NCBI RefSeq assembly: GCF_018873765.1
Contig: NC_057923.1
Location: 20,059,913 to 20,123,912 of the forward strand
Source of the DNA: Telopea speciosissima
Lineage: Eukaryota; Streptophyta; Magnoliopsida; Proteales; Proteaceae
Length of the DNA stretch: 64,000 nucleotides
Direction of reading: 5' to 3'
Under the pieces are notes generated by a model, which had not been told where the DNA came from, did not search any database, and saw only the letters and a program-made list of their open reading frames with translations. The stretch's first letter is position 1. Every line of letters starts with the position of its first letter. Of the stretch, positions 45,676 through 58,331 are shown in pieces. The position numbers and the translations under genes are program-made.

Positions 45676-46075
45676 TCTTGCCCTTTATTTATATATAGAT
45701 AATGACAAATTACAAGCAGGTTGTGAAGAATTTAACTAGAGAAAAGTTATTTGGAAGAAAGAAAACCATGTTTATTACATGATTTTTGAATTTTGATGAA
45801 ATTTTTTTTGTGGAGTAATTTCTTCTTCTTTCTCTTTTCTTTTTGTTTTTTTCTTTTTCAATTTTTGGGGATAGTAAAGAAATAAGTGAAGGCCAGCAGA
45901 TTCAATCCCAAGACCTAGCATTTTCAGTATAACTTTTCTTAAAAGAAAGACAAAGTTTTTCTACAATATCTGTCACCTTTCTTGGTCATGTGGAAAGGCT
46001 CCTTTGGTTAAATAGAAAATTGGATGGAAATAATCTCCTTTAGATTAATTGATCATGTGTCAAATTTAGGATCAG

Positions 46076-48573
46076 TCTTTATCTTAAGGCTCCTTTGTCA
46101 CTTTACATTTGTATTTTCAGTGATTGAATCAAAGTTTCCCCAAAGATATAACAGCTGACTTGCCAAAAAAAAATTTAGATCTTCATGTAGTATCCATGAA
46201 GAAAAAATTGGATTTGATTGAAACTTTTCCCACAAATTTTGAATACCATGCCAATAGAACTAACACTTAACAAATATTTGGGATGTGTGGAGAGGCCTCT
46301 CTTTGGACAAGGCCAAGAAAGTAAGTTTTTTCGAACGAGGTATCTCTAGACTAGTGGGGAAAATTTTTCACATGGAAAATGGATAGAGCTGAAATTTTGG
46401 GAATAGGTAGACCAAAAATCTCCAACTCATAAGTCAAATTTAAGCGAAAACATTGCTAACTGAAAAATAAAACTTTGAAAATCTAGTGAAAATATGAATC
46501 TTTTTGAAAGAAGAAATGGAAGCCTGAAAATAAATATATTAAGAACATGGGAGCAAATATGATTTCTAAGTCCGAAATTTAACATATGGCTAAAAAACGT
46601 TTCCTTAAAAGGTTTTTGCTTATTTAATGTTTTACATTAATATTTTTTTAATTTTTTTTTTAAGGAAAAGAGCTTACGCACGTATGTGCATAACAATAAT
46701 CCAATCCCCAACAAATGGCACCAGACTAGAAACCACGTAACATGGGGTTAGGCAAATGAAGGGAGGGTTTCCCATCCTGCCAACATGGGAAAGAATCTGC
46801 ACACTACGACCAATAAGTGGACGTTTGAAAAGGATATCATCTATGTGGACCCTACATTTTCAAAATAAATAAATTAAATTTAAAAAAAAAAAAAAAATGT
46901 GTGGAGCCTTCACTTTTTGTGAGAGAGCATGAGAAAGAATCTGCACACGGACAATGTTCAGATCTTTTCTCCGCAAATGAAATTCTTTTTCTGACTGTGC
47001 ATTGGATGGTCAGGTCATTTCCTTGACTGTGTTGTTAAATTAACATTTAAAGAAAATGCTAACCTTGCAAACATATAGGGTGGGTAAAGTTGATGAAGTG
47101 TTCCCAGGTTTTACTGTAAGATGGAATTTCATCCTTTGATAATCAACTATGTCTATATGAGCCCATAGTTTTTAGAAATTGAGGCCTCGTCAGTTAAAGT
47201 GATATTGATTTTTCAAGTTGAACTATAGAAGTTCCAATTAAAGTGGTTGGTGTATACGTTCGAATTGAATATTTGAAAAGGAGAGCGAAAATGATTTAAA
47301 ATAATGGAACAAGTTTTCCTTCACATGTGGAAAAGAGAGAATCTCCTCTTCACTGTTGATGTGATCTAATGATTGGATTCTTATGTTATCATTAACTCTC
47401 ACCCCTAATTTTTCTAATTTTACAAGATAAAAAATACCCTTCCATATGCAAAAATCAGATAGAAACAGTTCGTGAAAAATAAAATTTCACAATCTCTCTT
47501 CAATTCTGTAACCCTCACTGTTGCCTTGCTTTCTGCTACCTTACATTTTATGACTTTCTTGTCTATCAATTCATTGTGGATCAACCCTAAGGAAAATTCT
47601 TCCAATTCTATCAAATATTTCGTCCAAAATCAACTGCAGTTAGAAGAATTTACTGTAATTAATACAGTAAATTCTGATGTATGCCTTGTTTTCCTCTTTC
47701 CATTGTTAACCTCATCATCTTCTTCTAAGACTAGCCTCATATGTTATTGATGAGTAATGCCACATAAATCTGGTTAAATAAAGGCACATCATGCAACATA
47801 TGAAATGCTACACTTAGGGGTGTCAACCAGTTGGGCATGGTAACCTTTTGTCGAGCTTAATCTATCCACACCAATTTAAGGCATCACACCATTTTTGCTT
47901 GTTTAACTAATTGGGCCTTGTAGGCCAGCCAAGATACGGACATGTTTCTATTTGGTCGGACAATTACCAGTCCATAATCAGGCTCAAAGTAATTGAGCTA
48001 ATTGGGCTTTAAACGGACTAATTAACCTATAAAAAGTCCTTAAATGGGCTTAAACGGACTAATCAGGCCATAAAGAGCCAGTTCTGGTCGAGTGATCATC
48101 AAGCCATTACCTTGCACCGAGAATGCACAATTATTAATCGATCGATGCTTGAGCCCAACATATTTAGTAATCAATGAGGCCGGTCAGTCAAATCGTGCCT
48201 ACCGATGTAGGCCAACTTTGGACACCTCCAGGCCTAATACTCATGCTGACTTGTTTCGCAAATTGACATAATGCAGTTGCTAAGTTTTTGTTCTCAAGTC
48301 ATACTTACAAACCGAAAGAAGTGAATACTCATTGAGATGCAATATTACTACCTTTAATACTAACAAAGAGTTGTACCCCAAAAAAAAAAACAGTAGCAAA
48401 TAGACAAGTTCCACTCTCCACCCCAAAAGGAAGGGGCAAAAAAAAGTGCAAGATCTTGATTCTAAAGAAAACTGCTGTTCAAATACTATCTACCAGTCTT
48501 TCTTTATTCTGTATATAGCCATTGCAAGGACTTTTAGTAGTCATGCTCATCTTTGCCTTGCCATCCTAATCCA
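46076..48573. repeat. Segmental duplication, copy A
   Basis: The sequence from tctttatcttaaggc (46076) to gccttgccatcctaatcc (48573) recurs in the same order at 48840-53177. Matching landmarks: 46105/48878 (ttcagtgattgaatcaaag), 46273/49028 (atatttgggatgtgtggag), 46700/51200 (caacaaatggcac), 47480/52005, 48160/52712. No gene is recognised in either copy. Copy A also contains a MITE-like piece at 47812-48229. Confidence 0.85.
47812..48229. mobile_element. MITE-like element in duplication copy A
   Basis: Starts aggggtgtcaaccagttggg and ends gccaactttggacacctcc, roughly inverted. The interior carries repeated taaacggacta and gggctt motifs. The same element sits at the matching place in copy B (52379-52799), so it was present before the duplication. 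Confidence 0.6.
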
Positions 48574-49479
48574 ATAAATATATATATACACACACACGTC
48601 CGTACCCTCAAGTACCTCATGTAGCTTACAAGGGGCATAGGGTTCTAAGGGAAATCTCCCTTGTCCCATGTGTGAGGTTGGTGTCCGGGGGTGTTTTTCA
48701 CACATGTGGACGTCGAGCTAACCCGAGCTACGCTGGGCCAGACCAAGTGTTTCACCCACATACATGTACCTATACGTATGCACACCATGCACATGCATTA
48801 GTGATTCACTTGTGTTGTTGCACATGCATTAGTCATTCAATCTTTATCTTAAGGCCCAATATGTGAAAAGACTTTACATTTGTGTTTTCAGTGATTGAAT
48901 CAAAGTTTCCCCAAAGCTACCACAGCTGAATTGCCAAAAAAAAATTAGATCTATCCATCCAGAAAAATTGGATTTGATTGAAACTTTTCAGATTATATTG
49001 ATAAATGCTGATGTAAACAGCATGTCCATAAATATTTGGGATGTGTGGAGAAGCCTTTCTTTGTACAAGGCTAAGATAGTAAGTTTTTTCGAAGTTTACA
49101 TGAAAAATGGATAAAAGTGAAATTTTGGGAATAGGTAGACCCAAAGTCTCCAACTCATTGGTCAAATTTTAGTGCAAAGGTCGTTAACTGAAAAATAAAA
49201 CTTTGGAAACCTAGTGAAAAAATGAATTTTTTCTAAAAAACGAAATGGATGGTTGCAAATATAAATATGTTCAAAACATGGGAGGGAAGATTTCAAGGTC
49301 AGGAATTTAACATATGGCTAAAACACATTTCCTATAGATATGGATCAAATTACCATATTATCCTTCTCTATGGCAAAACTTGTTGCGAGTCTAAAACAGC
49401 TTTTACTTATGTAGTGTTTTACATTCTTTACCAAAAAAAAAAATTTTACACCAACATTTTTCCAGTTGTGTTTTTTTTA

Positions 49480-50700
49480 GGGAAATTTATGTGGTTTCAA
49501 AATATTACGTTTATCATCCTTAAAATTTTCAAAATTACATCCACACTCTCTCAAGTACTGACTCCGTTAATTTTAATTTGAAAAGACAATTTTACCCTTT
49601 ATTCACTCTGTTCGTTTTCTTCAGTTTTGAGAAAGGTTTGGGAGCATCTGCTACTCCGGCGACCACCTCCTGCTCCGACGACGACCACCTACTGCTCCGA
49701 TAGGTAATTTCTTCTTCTTTAATTTGTTATTTAATTGATTGGTTTTCTACTTTCAAAGAAGAAAAAGTAAAAAAAGTAAAAAACCCTTTTCTAATTTATT
49801 TTCTCATCCCAAGAGAGACCTGCACATGGTTACACTCAAAGCTACCAGAAAGCTTTTTTGTAACTCAATCTTACCTTAATTTTAATAACTCAAATAGATT
49901 TTCCAGCAACTTACCACCACTCCCCAGATCTGGGATAAACAACTTTTGAAATTTGAATCAATTGCGGAGGATTTTTTATTTTTTTTTGGCCCGTCTAGAA
50001 GTGGGATTGTACATCCAATAAAGGTTTGAAATTTTGGATTTTTTATCCCATTTCGATTTCGGGTACATGACGGCAAGATATGAATAGTCGAAAGGGAGGA
50101 GTCCGGCGAGGAAGACGAAGAGGATAACACCACAGGACCAAGCATCTGCTTTGATTCCGTCGTAGCCTTTTCATCTGACCACTTCAGGGGCTGTATATGC
50201 TGGCGTACCGCAGCCCGTGTGGAGAAGCCCATATTTCAATTGCTCTGGGAGAGAAGAGAGACCGAAATCAGACCTTAAGGTTGCCCTGATCGTCAAAGAG
50301 AAGATTTTGGGGCTTGAGATCTCGGTGGGCGATGCCATTTCTGTGACAGAATTGAAGAGCAAAGACTAGTTGTTGGGAATGGCGATGGAGGTTGTCAGTT
50401 GTTCAGCAGCGTTGGAGGTTTTCATTTTCTTCAGTTTTGAGAAGATGATGCTTCATCCCTAATGGGGGTAAAAATGTAATAGCACTCTATCTCAAATGAG
50501 ATAAATATGGAATGAAGTGCTATTAAGGGTATTTAAATTAAATTTGGGCGATAACAATCACTTAACTATTCTAATCTAACAGTAGGGTAACGATTGTAAG
50601 AATATTTCAAAAAACAGGAGAGGTTTGAGGTAGATGAAATTTCAGGGATGGTAGAGGTAATAGTTTGAAACCACAGCGGTGGTAAACGTAAATTTCTCCC
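49480..50700. mobile_element. Pack-MULE-like element carrying a CIPK kinase fragment
   Basis: The ends gggaaatttatg and cgtaaatttctccc are inverted. The similarity continues inward (tggtttcaaaatattac at the left against gtaatagtttgaaaccaca at the right) for roughly 50-60 bp, imperfect. The element is missing from duplication copy A, confirming its borders. The flanks are T-runs, so a 9-bp duplication cannot be judged well. No transposase; the interior holds a protein kinase gene fragment on the minus strand. Confidence 0.7.
50020..50395 (-). pseudogene. Captured CBL-interacting protein kinase (CIPK) fragment
   Basis: On the minus strand: [20 protein letters not shown] (catalytic loop HRDLKPxN), [11 protein letters not shown], then, after a frameshift, [20 protein letters not shown] and [12 protein letters not shown], a stop, and [23 protein letters not shown]. 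This is the centre of a CIPK/SnRK3 kinase domain, including the activation loop; the [14 protein letters not shown] pattern is diagnostic of CIPKs. The 2-bp loss falls exactly in the KV-S-DFG motif and a TGA follows VVR. The ATP-binding lobe and the NAF/FISL regulatory domain are missing. No intron interrupts it, as in the intronless CIPK subgroup. Not functional. Confidence 0.82.
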
Positions 50701-50725
50701 ATTTTTTTTTTGAATGAAAAGAGTA

Positions 50726-51169
50726 TGCCTGGTTGATAACTTTACGGGTGTTTCTGTTCTGGTTATGTGCTGAGAAACAGCAAAACAAATTTTTCATTTT
50801 CTGTGCTGAGAAACCGTTTTTGATCCGCTTGATAAACTTGTTCTTAGAAACAAGCAAAACCCCTTTTTTGTTTTTTAAAAAAAAATTAACAAAATAATAT
50901 ATTTGGCATACTTTTCCAATTTTACAAAAGAACATAGTGAACGAATATAGGAGTTTTTATCGGGCACACTTTTCCAATTTTCAGCCAAGAAACTACAGAA
51001 CATGTTGGACATGTTCTGTCAAAAGTCTTCCAGGGAGCATAAATTTTGATTTATGTTTCCAAAATCAGTCACAAAAAACACTTCGTTATCAAACAATTTT
51101 TAGGTGTTTTTCCGTTTCTCAAAACGAAAAAACACCAAAAATTGTTTCTCATAAGGTTATCAAGCGGGC
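50726..51169. mobile_element. MITE in duplication copy B
   Basis: Starts gcctggttgataac and ends gttatcaagcgggc (inverted). The inner parts also mirror (gtgtttctg... and ...gaaacacc-type runs). It is absent at the matching site in copy A, which confirms the insertion. hAT-like in appearance; no clear target duplication. Confidence 0.65.
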
Positions 51170-52378
51170 TCAGTGTTTATGCATGTATGGGTGCAACAAT
51201 AATTCAATTCCCAACAAATGGCACTACACTAGAAAGCACGTTACATGGGGTTAGGTAAATGAAAGGAGAGGGTTTCCCACCCTGCCAGCATAGGAAGGAA
51301 TTTGCACATTACCATCAATAAGTGGTTTGAAAAGGATATCATCCATGTTGATCCTACATTTTCAAAATAAATGAATAAAATTTAAAAAAAAAAAAACATG
51401 TGTGGAACCTTCACTTTTTGTGAAAGAACATGGGAAAGAATCCGCACATGGACAATGTCCAGATCTTTTCCCTGTAAATGAAATTCTTTTTTTGACAATT
51501 TATTAGATGGTCAGGTCATTACCCTGACTCTGTTGTTAATTTAACATTTAAGGAAAATGCTAATCTTGCAAACATATAGAGCGGGTAAAGTTGATGAAGT
51601 GTTCCCAGGTATTATAATAAGATAGAATTCCATCCTTCTATGGGTATTAACCTCGTATAATCAACTATATGTCTACATGTACCCATACTATTTAGAAATT
51701 GAGGGTCTTAATTTTACATGGTTGATATGCTAAACAAAGGGTTCAAATCTCCATGCTGAGGAGATTCTCTCTTCATGTCTGGTGAACAGAAATGTGGTCC
51801 TAAAATAATTGTGTCCATTTTTTTTTTTCCGATAATCATACAAACCACACGTCAATCCAAAAAGGTTAACCAACTTTTGGAACCTAAGAATGACCGATAT
51901 ACACAACACACATCTGACTCACACACCAAAATGATAGTTTGCATTGAAAGATAATGAACTATATACACATTAAAATAAAAAAATCAGGTAGAAACAATTC
52001 GTGCAAAATAAAATTTCACTATCTCTCTTACAATTTTGTATCCCTCACTGTTGCCTTGCTTTCTGCCAAGTACCTTATATATTGACTTTCTTGTCTATTA
52101 ATTCATTGTGGATCAACAGTTGCATCTGTTGATTCCTAAAACTGGCGTGTGAGCATCATATCCTAAGGAAAATTCTTCCAATTCCATCAAATATTTCGTC
52201 CAAAATCAACTGAAGTTAGAAGAATTTACTGCAATTAATACAGTAGATTCTGATGTATGCCTTGTTTGCCTCTTTCCATCGTTACCCCTCATCATCAACT
52301 TCTTCTACGAGTAGCCTCATTGCCAAAAAAAAAACTGGTTAAATAAAGGTACATCATGCAACAAATAAAATGCTACAC

Positions 52379-52799
52379 TTAAGAGTGTCAACCAGTCGGG
52401 CATGGTAAGTTTTGGTCGAGCCTAATCGATCCACACCAATTTAAGGCATCGCACCATTTTTGCCTGTTTAAGTAATTGAGCCTCGTAGGCAAAGGTACTG
52501 ACATGTTTCTATTTGGTCGACCAATTAACGACTTACCAATCCATAATCAGGCTCAAGGTAATTGAGTTAATTGGGCTTTAAACGGACCAATTAACCTATA
52601 AACAGTCCTTAAATGGGCTTAAACGGACTAATCGGGCCATAAAGAGTCAGTTCTGGTTGGGTGACCTTTGGGCCACTACCTTGCACCGAGAATGCACAAT
52701 TATTAATCGATGAATGCTTGAGCCCAACACATTTAGTAATCAATGAGGCCGGTCAGTCAAATCATGCCTACCACTGCGGGCCAACTTTTAACACTCCCA
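52379..52799. mobile_element. MITE-like element in duplication copy B
   Basis: Counterpart of 47812-48229; starts taagagtgtcaaccagtcgg and ends ccaacttttaacactccc. It has diverged at the tips. Non-coding. Confidence 0.55.
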
Positions 52800-53197
52800 G
52801 GCCTGATACTCATGCTGACTTGTTTGACAAATTAACATAATTCAGTTGCTAAGTTTTTGTGCTCAAGTCATCCTTACAAACCCAAAGAAGTTTTATAATA
52901 CTCATTGATATGCAGTATTACTACCTTTAATACTAACAAAGAGTTGTACACCAAAAAAAAAAACAGTAGCAAATAGACAAGTTCCATTATTAGCCCCACC
53001 TCTCCACCCCAAAAGGAAATGAGGAGCAAAAAAAAAAGGGGGTAGTGATAATTGCAAGATCCTGATTCTAAAGAAAACTGCTGTTCAAATACTATCTACC
53101 AGTCTTTTTTATTCTTTATATAGACATTGTAAGGACTTTTAGTAGTCATTTTCATCTTTGCCTTGCCATCCTAATCCAAAAGAATAGATATATATTG

Positions 53198-53332
53198 GGA
53201 GAATGTTCTCTGTGCTGCAGCGCAGGCTGCGCCCAGGTACATGGGCCTGCCACTCAGGGGGGCAGGATGGTCATTGTGCCCATCCCCATGTGCCTGGACG
53301 TAGCCTGCGCTGCGGCACAGAGAACAGCACCC
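53198..53332. mobile_element. GC-rich foldback MITE (135 bp)
   Basis: Nearly whole-length palindrome: gttctctgtgctgcagcgca at the left, tgcgctgcggcacagagaac at the right, then caggtacatgggc against cccatgtgcctgg further in. It sits between tatatat stretches, a possible target duplication (atatat). It falls about 20 bp beyond the end of duplication copy B. Confidence 0.8.
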
Positions 53333-55420
53333 CATATATATTTCACTCAAAGCAATCACCAAGAAAGATAAGTAGACATTTTGTATTGCAGTAGTCAGGA
53401 TAGATACTGTAGATGAATTGTTGTTAATTAAATTAGTATATCCAAATCGGCAAGCTATTGTTACAGAAGTGAGTACTAACACTGGAAGCAACCTTAATAG
53501 GACCTAATGCAACTTGGTAAAAAGAAAGAAGAAATCCCAATATTGTCACATGGTTCCAACCATACTTTGGGGATTGGTAGTTGTTGGAAGAGTAGATGAG
53601 GTGATAATTAAGAAAACTAGGCTACCACAGTACCACCACCACCAACCAATATTGAGTACAGATAGGAGAACTGGATAACAAGAAGACAGTAAATGCTAAT
53701 AAAAAAGGCATGGAGCAGGTTTCAAGAGCCATGATGAGAGTAGATACACTTTGTGGCAGTCATTCATGAATACCTATTGCTTCATTTCAGATCATGAAAT
53801 ATGAATCTTTGAAAGAAAAATGAATATTCTCCATCTTGGTTTGTCTCTTCCTAGTTATTGGTGTTAATTAAGAATTTAGAACATCCATGTTTCCTTTTAT
53901 ATTTGGAATTAGAGCCTCCACAGAATGACCTCATCATTCAAACTGGGTTATATATGGTGACATAAATGGAGATAAAATTTGTGATCTCAATGGTTCTGGT
54001 GCTCGACATATGCCCAACCACATGACTTAACTTCATTTTCACATTTTTCAGCAAAGAAAATAGTGGTTGTGGTTCAAATGAACAAGATCTTTTATGTGTT
54101 TTTAGAGCTCAACTTATTTTCCAGTTCTTTTGACAATATAAAATCCAAATACTGGTCCTAACTCCTAATTGTCTTTATGATCAAGGCCTATTGTTCAGAA
54201 ACTATGTGAGCAATGGTCCAAAATGGCAAAATCAACCTCATTGAATTATGTTTTTGGTCCATGTTCAGATGTTCTGAGACCAGCTAAATGTAAAACTGAG
54301 GTTATTTACACAGAAGCATGACTAATTAATTAATACTCTGTTCTATCTGCCTTTACACATCTAATACTCTGTTTTATCTCCAACTTCAGACATCTACAAT
54401 CCTGGAGAAACAATTAAAGGTTTCTTGTTATATATATATATATATTTTCCATTACAAAGTGTGACCCCAAGTCCCAACAGATGCACCTATCTCTGGGGTT
54501 TTATTCTTCTTTTACATAAACAAACAAATGGCCATTAACCATAGTTTAAAATCATGCCTAACAAAATCTACAAAAATTTGTTATCAACAAAAAGTCTTCT
54601 CAACCAGATACATAGAAAGGTAGCAGAAACGACAGTACTGTTCTGTTCGGGTTCAATTCAATTGCATGCAACATCTTGTTGGGTTTCCCGTTGTGCCACA
54701 TTCTCAACCATTCAAAACTTATCAAACTGACTCATTGAGACTACTCACTTGTGATGTTTGTTCTGTGTACTTTGTAGGGGGGCCTTACTTTTTTGTCATG
54801 GGAGTAATTTGCTTTGCTTTGTTCTCATTTTTAACTTGAACAACAATGACAGGATGAAGTCACTTTAAACCATGATTAACTTTGTTGAATTCACATTCTT
54901 CACAACATGGCTTGTTTACTCCGTCGAAGGAGAAATAAGAAGTCATTTCTTTGCACTAATTTCCTATTTCTTTCTTTGTGTCCAAACTTTAGAGTACCCT
55001 GCAACAAAAAATTCATCCATTTTCTATTGTATAAACAAAAGGATAAAAGATCAATCAAGATATTTACATCCATTAGGTTATGTGGTTTATTTCAATGGGG
55101 CTTTAAATGAACTGGGTTGATACAATAACCTAAAGGATCAAGGCCAACTAACACTCAACCAGGCTTTAGTTTCAGATGCAACTAGCAGCTAAGGTTCTGC
55201 TATTTGAGGATAATTGTCCATAGTGTCAACGATTTCAGAGGAAGCATCAATCCAACTCATCCTAAAGGTCATACTTCATAACAATCTTGACCTTTACCCA
55301 TCAGTGAGTTAATATTGTTAATCAATTAAGTATGACACAAATTTGAAGAAAGAAAATTTGATGAATCTGAATTAGTCAAAACTTGTGATAAAGGACCATA
55401 GGAAGCTTCATAACAAACCT
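53333..55420. other. Intergenic, no gene seen
   Basis: AT-rich. A (TA)n run lies near 54430-54446. On the minus strand 55163-55250 an exon-like frame (SWIDASSEIVDTMDNYPQIA, preceded by acceptor-like ctttag) could be a last exon of the ABIL-like gene, but the reading phase does not fit. Confidence 0.4.
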
Positions 55421-55421
55421 G

Positions 55422-56409
55422 GAAATCAAAAGGATTTTGAGGTGTTGACAGCATGGGAGGGACATTCAGAACATGCAATAACGTGGAGAAGTCAAATCCT
55501 GAAAATAAAACCAGAGGGGCAGATCACCAAAACAACAGAGAAGCAAATTCAGTAGTTACTAAACACAAATGCCACTAATAGCTGAACCTAAATCTAAACA
55601 TAGCTAAGTCATACTTCATAGACTCCATGAAAAGAAATGTGCTACCTAAAATTATTTCAGTCCCAAATTTCTGAAGACTTTTACCTAATGTTGAAACCGT
55701 ATTTGAAGATGGCTTGTGCGCATGTGTGCATAAGAAAAGCGGCAAGTCATCCTTAATGTCGTGCTTAGACATAGCTCTAGAAACATTTAGATAATACTGT
55801 CAAGGCAAGATGTAAAAGAGGTAATGATCAGATTAAGTTGGCATGAGATAGAGGAAAGGGAAAAGGTACTTTGGTTCATCATTCAATTTTTCAAGATTTG
55901 GTAAAGCTGATTAAAATACCAAATGAAGAGAAGACAAGGAGTAGTTATGCACATTTTTTCAATTGCCAATAATTGAACTGAAGAATTTGAAGTGAGAAAG
56001 AGAAAGAAGTGAGAGAAGATAGTTACTTGGTGCAATATAACGTGAACAATGCCTTGGAAACTCTGGGCTGCAGCATACTTTGGTAAGTAAGAGCCACCTT
56101 GTGAGCATATTGTTCACATGCAAGAAGCTTCTACTTCCACTCAAGTTCAGTGACAAGAAAAATTCAGCATGGTTGCTATAATGATCATTAGAGCTGTTAT
56201 AATGACCCTTCTGAAGTACTGAGCTGCATTGTCAGATTTTCGTATATAGTAGAAAACCAAACCTGTTTTAAGCAATCAATCCGAAGTTCTACCTCTGAAA
56301 AACTTTATTGTTAGAAAGCTGACATTAAAGATTTGTGGAGGCACTTCCCAAATGATCAACAACAGTAACTACAGCCCTGCAAATATACTCTTTTGTATTC
56401 TCCATCACC
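55422..56409 (-). pseudogene. ABI-like (ABIL) SCAR/WAVE-complex gene, decayed
   Basis: Exon-like pieces on the minus strand: about 56331-56409 (VMENTKEYICRAVVTVVDHL), 56263-56294 (VELRIDCLKQ), 56028-56130 (KLLACEQYAHKVALT), about 55697-55775 (AMSKHDIKDDLPLFLCTHAH) and 55422-55500 (FDFSTLLHVLNVPPMLSTPQ). The first three match the N-terminal helical region of plant ABIL proteins (ABIL5-like), which belong to the SCAR/WAVE complex controlling Arp2/3 actin branching. Lesions: the first piece runs into TAA without a clear donor, and a one-base shift inside 56028-56130 moves the ancestral TKVCCSPEFPRHCSRYIAP out of frame. The 5' end with the start codon is not found. A relict gene, or one badly altered; function is unlikely. 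Confidence 0.5.
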
Positions 56410-57170
56410 CTGTACATAAACCAATCCTAGAACCATTACTCTTTGGATTGAGGAAGACATCATAAAGTTACAGAAAGAAAACATGGTTTTCCAAGACTGG
56501 TTGAATCAGGCTCATATATGACACACAGAACTCAGCTAATCACACTTGGGTTCAGCTAATAAACTCCCATCCTACCATTCCACTCTACTCAGAGCTATAG
56601 TAGATGATAACTCATAACCACACATGCCCACTGTATTTAAAGCCATAGATGCTGTTTAAGGAGAACAGATTAAGAGAGGATTTGAAGAAATAGTGGTTAA
56701 AATTGAAAATGAAAAAAAAAATGCCATAAAATCTTTTCTAAAGGATCATAAGCATTGTAAGATAATTTAATCAACTGATCGAACTGCGCATTACAAATTT
56801 AATAATTGGTTGAAATTGCTATCGAAGCTTTTCTTGACCAAAAACATGTTAAGCAGAACTAGATTCGAAGTGCTATCACATATTCCTTACACAGGCACCA
56901 TCCCCAAGTCCAGAACATTTAATAATTCCTATTGATGGGTTACGAACCAGAATCCAAAAAAAAAAAGGGAAACATAATTGATCTATAATTATTTCACATG
57001 CACGGATCTTTGACCCTTTCTTACATAGTTATATACTGTAAAATCCAATCAGTGAAACCTGAAAAATTGGACGAAACACCAAAAAGGATTTCGAAGCCAA
57101 AGGGTCAATGTGATTTCAGTATCAATATATGAGAATACTCTATAAGAAACAACGCCTTCCATAATTAAGA
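56410..57170. other. Upstream of the ABIL-like remnant, no gene seen
   Basis: AT-rich. The missing first exon(s) of the ABIL-like gene would be expected here but could not be recognised. Confidence 0.35.
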
Positions 57171-57171
57171 A

Positions 57172-57381
57172 AGAATGTACTTAACGTTCATAGTCTGCAA
57201 CTCTGCATTGATGAGAAGCTTAAGTAGGTTGGACTCTGCCGGAAGGAGGAGGGTAGATGTTATGAATTCTGAGGATGATACAAGTAGGGAACACGTGGCA
57301 AATGATGTGGACAAAGAGACACTTCTGCGCAGGAGTGAGAGACAGAGGGTGAGAGCTGTTACCTTAAAGGATTATGTATGA
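57172..57381 (+). pseudogene. 3' end of a gypsy pol gene
   Basis: The frame ends RSERQRVRAVTLKDYV and a stop at 57379-57381, the usual C-terminal tail of plant Ty3/gypsy polyproteins (RRSxRxR...LKDYV). Upstream integrase sequence is absent. It marks the 3' end of the element whose LTR and gag are repeated in the array that follows. Confidence 0.5.
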
Positions 57382-58331
57382 GCTGGATAGGTAACGCAAT
57401 ATTAAGGATCTGACTCTTGTCCAGCCGTGGCGGGAGCTGGATGGTGCAGCACCCCTTTTAGATCATTACACCTGGCATTAAATATATCCAACGGTCATCA
57501 ATATCTACCCTCCTGCACACAGGTGAGGAGAAACGAGAGGTTTCTCCCGCCACGGCTGAAACTCAATAGCACACCTGTGTTGTCGGATCCCTGAACAAGA
57601 TGCAGAAAGAGGTATCTGGCTCCTGTCCAACCGTGGCGGGAGCTGGATCGTCCAGCACCCACCTAAGATTCTTACACCTGGACAGGTTTACATCAAACGG
57701 TCCTAAATTTGAAAGGAAAGTTTTAACCCATATTCACCCATCTTCCTCTCTCACCTTCTCCTTTGACGAAACCCTACCCGACTACAGAACATATTCCATC
57801 TTCCTCTCCTGAAAAACTGTTCGTTTCTCTTCATCTTCCCCCTTTCTGCGAGAATCTCCATCTTCCCCTATATTCCACTCATCTTCTTCAAAGTTGATTC
57901 CGGCGATGGCGAGGCTAACCGGATATTCTTCTCTCTCCTTTTCTATATTCCACTCATCTTCTCCAAGTGTTGTACAACTATAAAAGAGTTGTGCCACTGA
58001 GATAACATCAACAAAAGTAACTCTTTCAAGATAGAGGATAATGAGTCTTGATAAACAGATGTAAGAAGGAACATTGAGTACAAAATTTCAAACCAATTCT
58101 AACTTAACCAGATATTCAGAAGTAAAGAGGCAGTGTGGCAACTTAAGGAACTGTTTCACAGAAATCGAGAGACAGAGCTGGTGAACCAAACGAGTAATAG
58201 CAGCACATATCCAAGCATTAATATGATCTAAATCATAGGAGCTACCACATTTGAGATGGAAAGACCGATCAGATACATCAATTCGACCAGCATCGCAGAA
58301 CAAAATAACGAAAAGAACAAGAAGCAATACC

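Larger units (their letters stand above)
48840..53177. repeat. Segmental duplication, copy B (with two later insertions)
   Basis: A direct copy of 46076-48573 enlarged by a 1.22 kb Mutator-like element (49480-50700) and a 0.44 kb MITE (50726-51169). Both are absent from copy A, which marks them as insertions after the duplication and defines their borders. Without them copy B is about 2.67 kb. Confidence 0.85.

Noticed and set aside
49480..50700. A functional kinase gene
   Set aside because: Only the middle of the kinase domain is present, with a frameshift at DFG and a stop after APEVVR, all inside a TIR element.
55163..55250. Last exon of the ABIL-like gene (SWIDASSEIVDTMDNYPQIA)
   Set aside because: The acceptor is plausible, but the phase does not match the preceding exon and I recall no such end in ABIL proteins; left unassigned.
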